Shown here piece after piece: positions 1 through 5,510 of a stretch of DNA of 8,683 nt. The DNA lies in the NCBI GenBank assembly GCA_947246775.1, contig CAMXTM010000074.1, forward strand, positions 1 to 8,683, in the 5' to 3' direction. The stretch comes from an uncultured Clostridium sp. (GTDB lineage: Bacteria; Bacillota; Clostridia; Lachnospirales; Anaerotignaceae). How positions within the stretch are numbered: position 1 is the stretch's first letter; each line of letters opens with the position of its first letter. A program made the translations under genes and the position numbers. Below the pieces are notes generated by a model. It had not been told where the DNA came from, ran no database searches, and worked only from the letters and a program-made list of their open reading frames with translations.

Positions 1-696
1 GCTTTATTTGTAGAGAAGACATGGCCTATGTTAGGTTTAGATGGTAATGCAGGAAGTAATACTACAGATAGTATAAGGGATGATATGCCACATTGTAGAG
101 CAAAATTAGGAGCAAGTGTAATAGAATTTGATCCTGGGGAAGGACAATTACCAGTAATAAATTATTATTATGATTTATCGGGGAGTGGAGGAATAAAGGC
201 AGATAATTTAGATGATATAAATGTAGTATACACACCAGTATATAGTGAGGATACGAAATCATTTGATGAAGAATGTTTTTATTCAACAAAGAAACCAGTA
301 CAAGGGAATGAATATAAAGCACCAATAGTAAGTAAACCATATGAAAGTGCAGAAGATTTTACATTAGTAATGGGATATATGGAGTTGGTAGATGATACAG
401 ATGGGAATTTGGATATAAAAGAGGATTGGCATTTACAGTTTTATGATAATGAAGCAAAAGCAGAGATACCAGAAAAATGTGTAACACATACAAATTCAAG
501 AATAACATCAGAAAATGATGTAAAGAAATGGAATAAATCAAAATATTTAGTATCAAGTACGGAAAAAAATGTAGAATTAACAGGGATAAGTGAAAAGTTA
601 ATACAACAAGATGGAGATAGTTTAAAAGCAGTTTATGGGACAAGTGTAGGGAAGTATCAGGCAGTATTGAATAATTTAAAATATAACGATAGTTAA
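1..696 (+). CDS. Acidic protein of unknown function, 3' part only
   Basis: I do not recognise this protein. The frame is open from the first base of the window, so the true start is probably upstream; an ATG at 28 has no Shine-Dalgarno sequence before it and is unlikely to be the start. The visible 231 residues are rich in Asp, Glu, Asn, Ser, Thr and Tyr, with no membrane segment and no sortase-type C-terminal anchor. A segment near residues 45-75 contains GEGQLP, NYYYDLSGSGG and KADNLDD. Codons are strongly A/T-ending. A strong hairpin terminator begins at the stop codon, so this is the last gene of its transcript. It is probably element cargo, but no function can be assigned. Confidence 0.7.
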   Translation, partial: ALFVEKTWPMLGLDGNAGSNTTDSIRDDMPHCRAKLGASVIEFDPGEGQLPVINYYYDLSGSGGIKADNLDDINVVYTPVYSEDTKSFDEECFYSTKKPVQGNEYKAPIVSKPYESAEDFTLVMGYMELVDDTDGNLDIKEDWHLQFYDNEAKAEIPEKCVTHTNSRITSENDVKKWNKSKYLVSSTEKNVELTGISEKLIQQDGDSLKAVYGTSVGKYQAVLNNLKYNDS

Positions 697-734
697 TATG
701 AAATTTTAGAAAAAAGAAATTTCATATTTTTTTT
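696..734 (+). terminator. Rho-independent terminator of the first gene
   Basis: An 11-bp perfect stem (696-706 with 717-727, core ATATGAAATTT/AAATTTCATAT) has a 10-nt loop and runs into eight T residues (727-734). The stem begins at the last base of the stop codon, leaving no trailer between gene and terminator. Confidence 0.85.
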
Positions 735-1588
735 ATGATGAAAAACAGATTACTATAAATTGTTTATCAGATTTCAGAGTTAAAATTTAATGTAATTTTG
801 TATACATTTTGGTAGCAGGTATAAATTGATTTCATACAGTTTGTCAAGCAACAGAAAAAGTATGAGGATTTTTTTAAAAGAAAAAATTAAATTCATTATT
901 ATGATAAAATAAGTCTTATATAGTCAAAAAAGAAAAAAAGTAAGAAATTTTACTTTTTTAGTTAATTATTAAAAGAAATTTTACTCATAATAAAAAGGAT
1001 AGTAAGAATGAGATTTTTGAAAAAAATAATTTAGAAGAATTTTTTGGAGAAAATAAAGGGTTACCGAATAAATTATTAAAATAACCATATAAAAAGAAGT
1101 AAAAACCAAAATAACACGATAAGAGAAAAAATAAAAGAAATTTAACTTGATGAAAAAACGCAATGGAAAATGATAGTAATTATTTTTGATAAAGTATAAA
1201 TGAAAAAGTGAATGAAATTTCCTTACATATATAATACGTGTTTTATATTGATAAATGATAAAGATAGAATATTTCCTAACAGAGAATAAACTGGTATGAA
1301 ACCAACATAACTATTTAAAAAGTAGCAGCAATATCCATATTATATTGGAGTAGTATTACTGTTTTTTATTTAGAAATAATTTTAGTTCATAGTATAAGTT
1401 TAACAGGTTAAAATGAGCAAAGCAACAAGACCAGAACAAATAAAATAGAGTTAAGAGTATAAATTATAGTTAGAAGAAAATTTTTGACCACAGCAAGCCA
1501 CAACAAGTCAAATGATATATAATACAAAATGATATAATAATACGTTTTTAGGTGATATCACTTAATACATTTTTAGTGCAATTTATGA
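735..1588. other. Long AT-rich stretch without an intact gene
   Basis: No frame on either strand gives a convincing gene with a ribosome binding site. A 10-bp hairpin (934-943 with 950-959, AAAAAAGTAA/TTACTTTTTT) could act as a weak bidirectional terminator. The + frame through the ATG at 1413 (reads MSKATRPEQIK then stop) continues to about 1694 in a protein-like way but with many in-frame stops, most of which one C-to-T change in a Gln or Arg codon would explain. This could be a decayed gene, but stop density of about 10% is also what chance gives in DNA this AT-rich. Confidence 0.5.
1510..1576. repeat. Short direct repeats and a palindrome upstream of the 1589 promoter
   Basis: AATACGTTTTTAG (1539-1551) and AATACATTTTTAG (1564-1576) match at 12 of 13 bases and are 25 bp apart. 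They flank a perfect 10-bp palindrome, GTGATATCAC (1552-1561). AAATGATATA also occurs twice (1510-1519, 1527-1536). The cluster ends 12 bp before a good -35 box, where regulatory sites would be expected. Function is inferred from position only. Confidence 0.4.
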
Positions 1589-1617
1589 TTGCAAAAATCT
1601 ACAAAATATGCTAATAT
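1589..1617 (+). promoter_or_regulatory. Sigma-A-type promoter with extended -10
   Basis: TTGCAA (1589-1594), a 17-bp spacer, then TAATAT (1612-1617) preceded by TGC, giving an extended -10 (TGN). Predicted transcription start is near 1624, about 67 bases before the ATG at 1691. It should drive the broken membrane-protein gene. Confidence 0.65.
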
Positions 1618-1690
1618 GTTTTAAGCAGGAAGAAGAACATATGAACTAAAATGATATATTTAGAAAATTTAGTATGAGGGAGAATAAGAA

Positions 1691-1759
1691 ATGAACATTT
1701 TAGAAAAGGCTTGGCTAGTCATATCTGGTAAAGAGGCTATAAGTTTATTAGAACTATAA
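1691..1759 (+). pseudogene. N-terminal 22 codons of the interrupted membrane-protein gene
   Basis: ATG at 1691 has a good ribosome binding site (GAGGGAG, 1676-1682, 8-base spacing) and a promoter 70 bp upstream. It encodes 22 residues beginning MNILEKAWLVISG and stops at TAA 1757-1759. The same frame then continues open, without a shift, through a palindrome into the hydrophobic ORF that ends at 2236. Removing the stop gives one 181-residue protein with a soluble N-terminal helix. Read as a gene, this is a single nonsense mutation (CAA to TAA or AAA to TAA would each do it). Read as regulation, it is a 22-residue leader peptide ending in a hairpin. I favour a recently broken gene. Confidence 0.55.
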
Positions 1760-1791
1760 GAAACAATTGTAGCAACAATTGTTTCTTATAG
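1754..1791. repeat. Perfect 17-bp inverted repeat containing an in-frame stop codon
   Basis: Left arm 1754-1770 (CTATAAGAAACAATTGT) and right arm 1775-1791 (its exact complement) are separated by AGCA. No T-run follows, so it is not a standard terminator. The arms contain two direct copies of the palindrome ACAATTGT, 12 bp apart. The TAA at 1757-1759 lies in the left arm; its T pairs with A1788, so the base that makes the stop also completes the perfect pairing. Confidence 0.9.
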
Positions 1792-1792
1792 C

Positions 1793-2236
1793 TTGTATTT
1801 AGCATTATTATTTCTTTTTTTAAAAGGTATAAATAAAATATTTGAAAGAAGTAATCAAGAAGGAAGAACAAATAATGATACCAAGATATTAAACATTTTA
1901 AAAACCTTTACAATAATAAGTTTTGTAACTGTGTTTATATTTAAATTTTTCCTTATGTATAGTCAATGCAAAATAGGAATTATGGTAAAGATATTATTTA
2001 TTGGTTTATTTATTTTAATAAATTGTATAGTTGGTTATTGTTTATGCAGTTCAGATATTAGCAAAATAAATAATTTTAGTGATCTGTTCTTTGTAAACGA
2101 AGTTAATAGTGAAAATATACCTTATAAAATTTATAAGAAAGTACAAATTATAACTATCATTTTGATTTTACTTATAATAACTGAGTTTGTATCAGTAGAA
2201 TTAGGAATAAATTTTACTAAATTGTTTACAAGTTAA
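1793..2236 (+). CDS. Small multi-pass membrane protein, unknown function (body of the interrupted gene)
   Basis: The only start codon at this point is TTG 1793, which has no Shine-Dalgarno sequence because the palindrome arm precedes it. Independent translation is doubtful, and the real start is probably ATG 1691 (see the 22-codon piece). The 147 residues contain four strongly hydrophobic segments at about 2-12, 38-57, 64-84 and 117-137, with Lys/Arg-rich linkers (KGINKIFERSNQEGR; KKVQ). This predicts an integral membrane protein of four helices. No catalytic motif, signal peptide or known family is evident. A terminator follows at 2291, and the next gene has its own ribosome binding site, so it appears monocistronic. 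Confidence 0.6.
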   Translation: MYLALLFLFLKGINKIFERSNQEGRTNNDTKILNILKTFTIISFVTVFIFKFFLMYSQCKIGIMVKILFIGLFILINCIVGYCLCSSDISKINNFSDLFFVNEVNSENIPYKIYKKVQIITIILILLIITEFVSVELGINFTKLFTS

Positions 2237-2290
2237 TGATTAAGTTATTTACTTCTTTGTGAATAGAATTTATATCATATGTTTTTCATT

Positions 2291-2317
2291 AAGAACTCCT
2301 TTATTGGAGTTCTTTTT
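2291..2317 (+). terminator. Rho-independent terminator after the membrane-protein gene
   Basis: A 9-bp perfect stem AAGAACTCC/GGAGTTCTT (2291-2299 with 2306-2314), 6-nt loop, then a T-run to 2317. Confidence 0.85.
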
Positions 2318-2399
2318 AGTTTACAAGTTATGTAGCAGTATCAATCTGAAAGATATACATATTTTGTAATATAGTATAAGAAAGAAAGGCGGGATTGAG

Positions 2400-2804
2400 A
2401 TGGCAGAGCAAAATAGTAATTCAAGAACAAATAGAAAAACAAATGTTAACAATAATTCAAGAGTAAATAGAAATACAAATGTTAACAACAGTTCAAAAGT
2501 AAGTAGAGGAACAAATTCTAGCAACAGTTCAAGAATGAGTAAAGGGACAAACTCTAGTAATAGTTCAAGAACAAATAAAGAGGTAAAAACTAGAAATAGT
2601 TCCAGAGTAAGTAAAGAAGCAATTTATCAAGTAATAGAAGTTAGAAGGTACACATCACTATATGTAGTCATAGATAAAATAGACAATATTATACTAGCAA
2701 AAATTGCTGTTAATGATAATGCAAGTGATTTAACAAATAGTAGGCTGAGGGATAACATTGTAAGACTATGCTATCAATATGGTAAAGAAATCGGTAGATA
2801 TTAA
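2400..2804 (+). CDS. Asn/Ser/Arg-rich tandem-repeat protein with a short C-terminal domain
   Basis: I do not recognise a family. ATG 2400 follows AAAGGCGGG (2385-2393) at 6-base spacing. The 134 residues fall into two parts. Residues 6-73 are six copies of a 12-residue unit, roughly N-S-S-R-x-[NS]-[RK]-x-T-N-x-x, with no aromatic and almost no acidic residues; this part is basic and probably disordered. Residues 75-134 (IYQVIEVRRYTSLYVVIDKI onward) look like a small folded alpha/beta domain. There is no signal peptide or membrane segment, so it is probably cytoplasmic. A basic Asn/Ser/Arg tail could bind nucleic acid, but this is a guess. The gene is flanked by terminators and stands alone. 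Confidence 0.75.
   Translation: MAEQNSNSRTNRKTNVNNNSRVNRNTNVNNSSKVSRGTNSSNSSRMSKGTNSSNSSRTNKEVKTRNSSRVSKEAIYQVIEVRRYTSLYVVIDKIDNIILAKIAVNDNASDLTNSRLRDNIVRLCYQYGKEIGRY
2415..2618 (+). repeat. Coding tandem repeat, 36-bp unit, about 5.7 copies
   Basis: Units begin at 2415, 2451, 2487, 2523, 2559 and 2595, each encoding 12 residues. Units 3 and 4 are the most alike (SSKVSRGTNSSN, SSRMSKGTNSSN); units 5 and 6 are the most diverged. The exact 36-bp spacing with no frame change indicates growth by slippage or unequal recombination, followed by divergence. Confidence 0.85.
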
Positions 2805-2809
2805 GTAGG

Positions 2810-2846
2810 ATAGGACAGATACTTTATGTGTTTGTCTTATTTTTTT
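2810..2846 (+). terminator. Rho-independent terminator of the repeat-protein gene
   Basis: A 13-bp stem (2810-2822 with 2828-2840, including three G-U pairs) closes on a 5-nt loop and runs into seven T residues (2840-2846). Confidence 0.8.
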
Positions 2847-2879
2847 GAGTATATCAATAAAAAGAAATATAGAATTTTA

Positions 2880-2908
2880 TTGAACCATATGTCATATTAT
2901 GCTAAAAT
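2880..2908 (+). promoter_or_regulatory. Promoter of the methyltransferase unit, extended -10
   Basis: TTGAAC (2880-2885), a 17-bp spacer, and TAAAAT (2903-2908) preceded by TGC. It has the same spacing and extended -10 as the promoter at 1589. The start would be near 2915, giving a leader of about 110 bases that contains the 9-bp repeats. Confidence 0.55.
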
Positions 2909-2932
2909 AAAACAATCAATAAGTATAGAATA

Positions 2933-2977
2933 TGTAACCAGTGTAACCGATGTAATCAGTGTAACCAATGCAAATAA
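2933..2977 (+). repeat. Five tandem 9-bp repeats in the leader of the methyltransferase unit
   Basis: TGTAACCAG, TGTAACCGA, TGTAATCAG, TGTAACCAA and TGCAAATAA follow one another at exact 9-bp spacing; the first four match TGTAA(C/T)C(A/G)(A/G) closely and the fifth is degenerate. They lie downstream of the predicted start (about +18 to +62). Candidate roles are binding sites for a repressor roughly one helical turn apart, or iteron-like sites. No partner protein can be named. Confidence 0.8.
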
Positions 2978-3024
2978 TATAGGGATTATACTGTTTATTT
3001 GATAATATATAAGAGGTGAGCTAT

Positions 3025-3744
3025 GTGATTGATTGGGTATCTAAAGCAGAAAATGATTATACAGAATTTTATTTAGAAGAAATTCGTAAGGAAAATACGA
3101 ATGAAAGAGATTTAAATGAATTCTATTATAAATTTAGAGCAATACGATTAAAAGATGAAGAAACAAGAAAAGAATTTTTAAAATTGACAGTATATGTTAG
3201 GAACTCAAAAGAAGAAACAGAATATACAGAGGAAGTTTCTGTTATGGTTAGTATGAAGAATTTAGATCAAGGTTTAATTGACCTTAGAGAGTATGGAATT
3301 ATTTTTAGCGATGACAATATTAGATTGAAATTAAAACGAAAGATAGAAAGTGTTTATCGAAGTATTAAAGTTGAGCTAAATGAAGAGATTGGAGAAGAGA
3401 AAAACGAAAGATTTAAAGATTTTTTAGCACAGGTAAATGAGAGACTGATTTTAATTTTAGAAGAAAGCAACAAAGATAAAAATGGAAATGGAGAAAGGGA
3501 AACAATAAGGAATAATTTGTTTTATGTTCCGACAGCAATTTTTAAAGAATTAGCAATAGATTGTGAATATGAACCGTTTGAAATAGGAAGTTTAAGAAGG
3601 AAATTAAAGAAAGAAAATATCATTGTAACAGATGATAAGAGATATACAAAGCTACTACATTGTCCAAATAAAGTGGTACGAGCAATAGCATTTCATATTG
3701 ATAGAATAAAGGATATAGAAGACAAACAAGGTGAGCATATATGA
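3025..3744 (+). CDS. Unknown protein, possibly a DUF927-type protein lacking its ATPase core
   Basis: GTG 3025 is chosen because AGAGGTGA (3012-3019) sits 5 bases before it; the in-frame GTG at 3016 overlaps that site, and ATG 3023 is followed at once by TGA. The product has 239 residues and is charged and soluble. Residues about 35-110, ending in LREYGIIFSDDN, resemble the N-terminal domain of DUF927 proteins, and residues about 165-230 (starting FYVPTAIFKEL) resemble their C-terminal winged-helix region. DUF927 proteins normally carry a P-loop ATPase in between. Here only a charged helical linker is present and no Walker motif is visible. This similarity is from memory and tentative. The stop overlaps the methyltransferase start (ATGA), so the two are probably translationally coupled. 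Confidence 0.75.
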   Translation: MIDWVSKAENDYTEFYLEEIRKENTNERDLNEFYYKFRAIRLKDEETRKEFLKLTVYVRNSKEETEYTEEVSVMVSMKNLDQGLIDLREYGIIFSDDNIRLKLKRKIESVYRSIKVELNEEIGEEKNERFKDFLAQVNERLILILEESNKDKNGNGERETIRNNLFYVPTAIFKELAIDCEYEPFEIGSLRRKLKKENIIVTDDKRYTKLLHCPNKVVRAIAFHIDRIKDIEDKQGEHI

Positions 3745-4850
3745 AATCTAAAAAGACTTTATCAGTAATTCCTTTTTATGGGGGTAAGGCAAAAATGGCT
3801 CAGTTCATTTCAGAAAGATTAGATTATAGTTGTGATATATTTGTTACCATGTTTGGTGGAGCTTGTAGAGTACTATTAAATAAAGAACCTCATAAAATAG
3901 AATACTATAATGAGTATAATCCTTGTTTATGTACTTTAATGGATGTTCTATCCAATAGAGATACAGCACAACAACTGATTGACAGATTGTATTATGAAAC
4001 AGAGCCAACAAGAGAACAGTTTATACAGGCACAAGAACTATATAATAAGTGTAGGTTTGACTTAGAAGAACAATGTAGAAGCAAGATAGTAAAATATTAT
4101 AGACAGTATAAACATAAACTGAATGAATGGTGGAATAGTGTTTCTCAAGAATTTGATATAGATGATGAAATACTAGATATTCCAGATAAAATTAGTAATA
4201 AAAAAGAACTTGAAGAAATGATTGAAGCATGGGCTAGATTAAAAAAGCAAAAACAAGATGTAGGTTTAGAAAATTATAGAGATATGAGTGAAGAAGTTAT
4301 TACTGATGTAGATTTAGCTGTTGCAACATATCTTACTTATACACTTAGTTATAGTGGAATAGGGAAAGGGTATGTAGAAGGAAAGTTTAAAAGCGATGAT
4401 GATTATAGAAAACGAATATTAGGATTGAATGATTGTGCTGATAGATTAAATGGTTTAAAGGTACTAAATTTAAATGCTATGTTAGTTTTTACGGGAAAAA
4501 AACAAGGGGATAATTTAATTTTTCAGTGGTTAAATGACCCTAAAGTAATGATGTTTTTAGATCCTTCGTATTTTTCACCTGATAAGGGAAAAAATGGAAA
4601 ATATAAAAATCTAGGAAAAATATATGCGAAGTCATTTGAGGAAGAGGAACATGAGAAATTTTTACAAGGAATCCAAGAAGCAAAATGTAAAATATTGATA
4701 TGTAATTATGATGTTGAACTATACAATAAATATTTAACAACAAAAAAAGGTTGGACAAAAGAGGTATATCCAACAAAAACAATGGTTTATCATCATTCCA
4801 AAACCCAGAAATCAAATGAGCGATTAGAGGTAATATGGTATAATTATTAA
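3741..4850 (+). CDS. D12-class (Dam-like) DNA adenine-N6 methyltransferase, orphan
   Basis: Transfers a methyl group from S-adenosylmethionine to adenine N6 in DNA. Visible motifs: PFYGGK at residues 11-16 and FVTMFGGACRVLLNK at 34-48 (SAM-binding motifs of the D12 class), YYNEYN at 55-60 (the Asp/Glu that contacts SAM), and DPSY at 274-277 in the place of the catalytic (D/N/S)PPY. At 369 residues it is about 100 longer than Dam; the extra helical charged region (about residues 90-190) lies where the target recognition domain is expected. The start is set by AAGGTGAG (3728-3735), 5 bases upstream. No restriction nuclease gene is adjacent, so it is likely a solitary methylase that protects the element from host restriction or marks its DNA. 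The P-to-S change in DPPY may be a subfamily trait. Confidence 0.88.
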   Translation: MKSKKTLSVIPFYGGKAKMAQFISERLDYSCDIFVTMFGGACRVLLNKEPHKIEYYNEYNPCLCTLMDVLSNRDTAQQLIDRLYYETEPTREQFIQAQELYNKCRFDLEEQCRSKIVKYYRQYKHKLNEWWNSVSQEFDIDDEILDIPDKISNKKELEEMIEAWARLKKQKQDVGLENYRDMSEEVITDVDLAVATYLTYTLSYSGIGKGYVEGKFKSDDDYRKRILGLNDCADRLNGLKVLNLNAMLVFTGKKQGDNLIFQWLNDPKVMMFLDPSYFSPDKGKNGKYKNLGKIYAKSFEEEEHEKFLQGIQEAKCKILICNYDVELYNKYLTTKKGWTKEVYPTKTMVYHHSKTQKSNERLEVIWYNY

Positions 4851-4872
4851 AATTTAATATAAGAATAAGAAG

Positions 4873-4909
4873 AGGCAAGTTATGAGTAAAATCATAATTT
4901 GCCTTTTTT
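4873..4909 (+). terminator. Rho-independent terminator of the methyltransferase unit
   Basis: A 13-bp stem (4873-4885 with 4892-4904, one G-U pair), 6-nt loop GTAAAA, then six T residues to 4909. Confidence 0.88.
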
Positions 4910-4961
4910 ATTGTATGTAATTATTTCATAGAGATACAACATCATACATTAGGCGTATTAA

Positions 4962-5145
4962 CAGATTGAGCATAACTTTAAGCATAGAAATATAGATTAA
5001 GTAGAAAGAGAAAATATTTAAGTAAAAGATAGTGAATGAAGACACAGTTTTAGACATGAAAGTATGAAAAAGTATGAGGAGGTAAAAGGACAAGATATTT
5101 AAGTTAAAAGCAGTAAATGGAGCTTAGTTTTAAGCATGAAACTAT
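4962..5145 (+). repeat. Three imperfect direct repeats at roughly 80-bp spacing
   Basis: Copies at 5011-5065 and 5091-5145 match at roughly 75-80% of positions over 55 bp (shared blocks ATATTTAAG, TAAAAG, AGTTTTA, CATGAAA). A shorter, weaker copy ends at 4995 (ACTTTAAGCATAGAAATATAG). The last copy has a small inverted repeat, TAGTTT/AAACTA. They lie between the methyltransferase terminator and the recombinase module. Confidence 0.6.
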
Positions 5146-5224
5146 ATAGGAATAAAAGAAGAATTGAAAAAGGGAGGTAGAGTATAATGTTATACATTTA
5201 TGTTTAGAAAAGTAAAAACAAATT

Positions 5225-5280
5225 TATACTAATAATATATAGTATAAATAATATAAATGAAAAGATTGCAATATACTATA
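5225..5280. repeat. TATACTA sites before the 39-residue ORF
   Basis: TATACTA at 5225-5231, its reverse complement TAGTATA at 5240-5246, and TATACTATA at 5272-5280 just before the ribosome binding site. They could be operator half-sites. The high AT content makes chance a real possibility. Confidence 0.35.
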
Positions 5281-5293
5281 GTGAGGTGATTAT

Positions 5294-5413
5294 ATGGCAA
5301 ATAATGTAAAATTGGTTTGTAAAAATGTTTTTAAGACGAAGGAAAAAAAGTCCTTTATAAAAGAATATACAAAAAAGTGGATAGAACTAATCAATGAGTT
5401 TGAAAAAAAATAA
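5294..5413 (+). CDS. 39-residue basic protein next to the recombinase gene
   Basis: ATG 5294 has a good ribosome binding site (GAGGTGA, 5283-5289). The product, starting MANNVKLVCKNVF and ending INEFEKK, is rich in Lys, with a predicted helix containing WIELINEF at its C-terminus. I do not recognise a named family. It lies 97 bp upstream of the recombinase gene on the same strand. A small basic protein in this place could be a recombination directionality factor or a regulator of the recombinase, but position and charge are the only grounds. Confidence 0.65.
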   Translation: MANNVKLVCKNVFKTKEKKSFIKEYTKKWIELINEFEKK

Positions 5414-5427
5414 AGAGACGGAGATAA

Positions 5428-5480
5428 TAGACAAACTATCTCCAAAGTGATATAATACATACTATGTAGAGATAGTTTGT
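5428..5480 (+). promoter_or_regulatory. Recombinase promoter overlapped by a 12-bp inverted repeat (putative operator)
   Basis: TAGACA (5428-5433), 17-bp spacer, TATAAT (5451-5456); predicted start near 5463. ACAAACTATCTC (5431-5442) is exactly repeated in inverse orientation at 5469-5480, so the arms lie over the -35/spacer and just after the start, with the -10 between them. RNA from this promoter would lack the left arm, so the repeat should act as DNA, for example as a two-site operator with looping. A competing short hairpin GGAGATA/TATCTCC (5420-5426 with 5437-5443) would form in read-through RNA from the 39-residue gene. Confidence 0.65.
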
Positions 5481-5510
5481 TTTGTCTTCTATGAGAGGAG
5501 AATAAAACAA

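Larger units (their letters stand above)
4910..5293. other. Intergenic region with imperfect repeats and orphan Shine-Dalgarno-like sites
   Basis: No gene of normal size is present. The stretch holds three degenerate direct repeats (4962-5145), a set of TATACTA sites (5225-5280), and two strong purine-rich Shine-Dalgarno-like sequences: GAGGAGG (5077-5083), with no start codon after it, and GGGAGGT near 5173, which precedes a six-codon ORF (ATG 5187 to TAG 5205). These may be remains of small genes or regulatory leader sequence. Confidence 0.55.

Noticed and set aside
62..643. Minus-strand ORFs over the first gene
   Set aside because: Leu/His-rich shadows of the A-rich coding strand, with no ribosome binding sites.
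855..868. AAAAAGTATGAGGA shared with 5067-5080
   Set aside because: A 14-bp purine-rich match in AT-rich DNA without any flanking similarity; probably chance.
981..1163. A 60-codon minus-strand hydrophobic ORF starting at TTG
   Set aside because: No ribosome binding site or promoter; Phe/Tyr/Leu-rich translation is what A-rich DNA gives on its complement.
1413..1694. Reassigned stop codons (TAG/TAA as Gln) in the element
   Set aside because: Neighbouring genes end normally at TAA followed by terminators and have no internal stops, so an alternative code is not supported.
1754..1791. Palindrome as a protelomerase (linear plasmid telomere) site or a terminator
   Set aside because: It is only 38 bp with a non-palindromic centre, no protelomerase gene is visible, and no T-run follows it.
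2933..2977. 9-bp repeats as a CRISPR array or a plasmid replication origin
   Set aside because: There are no spacers between units, and no replication initiator gene is visible nearby.
2889..3002. A 37-codon + strand ORF reading through the 9-bp repeats (VTS/VTD units)
   Set aside because: Its ATG lies upstream of the predicted transcription start, inside the promoter spacer, with no ribosome binding site. The reading arises because 9 is a multiple of 3.
3016..3018. GTG 3016 as start of the DUF927-like protein
   Set aside because: It overlaps the Shine-Dalgarno sequence. GTG 3025 has correct spacing.
4540..4878. Minus-strand ORF across the end of the methyltransferase
   Set aside because: It overlaps a gene with clear family motifs and begins inside the terminator hairpin.
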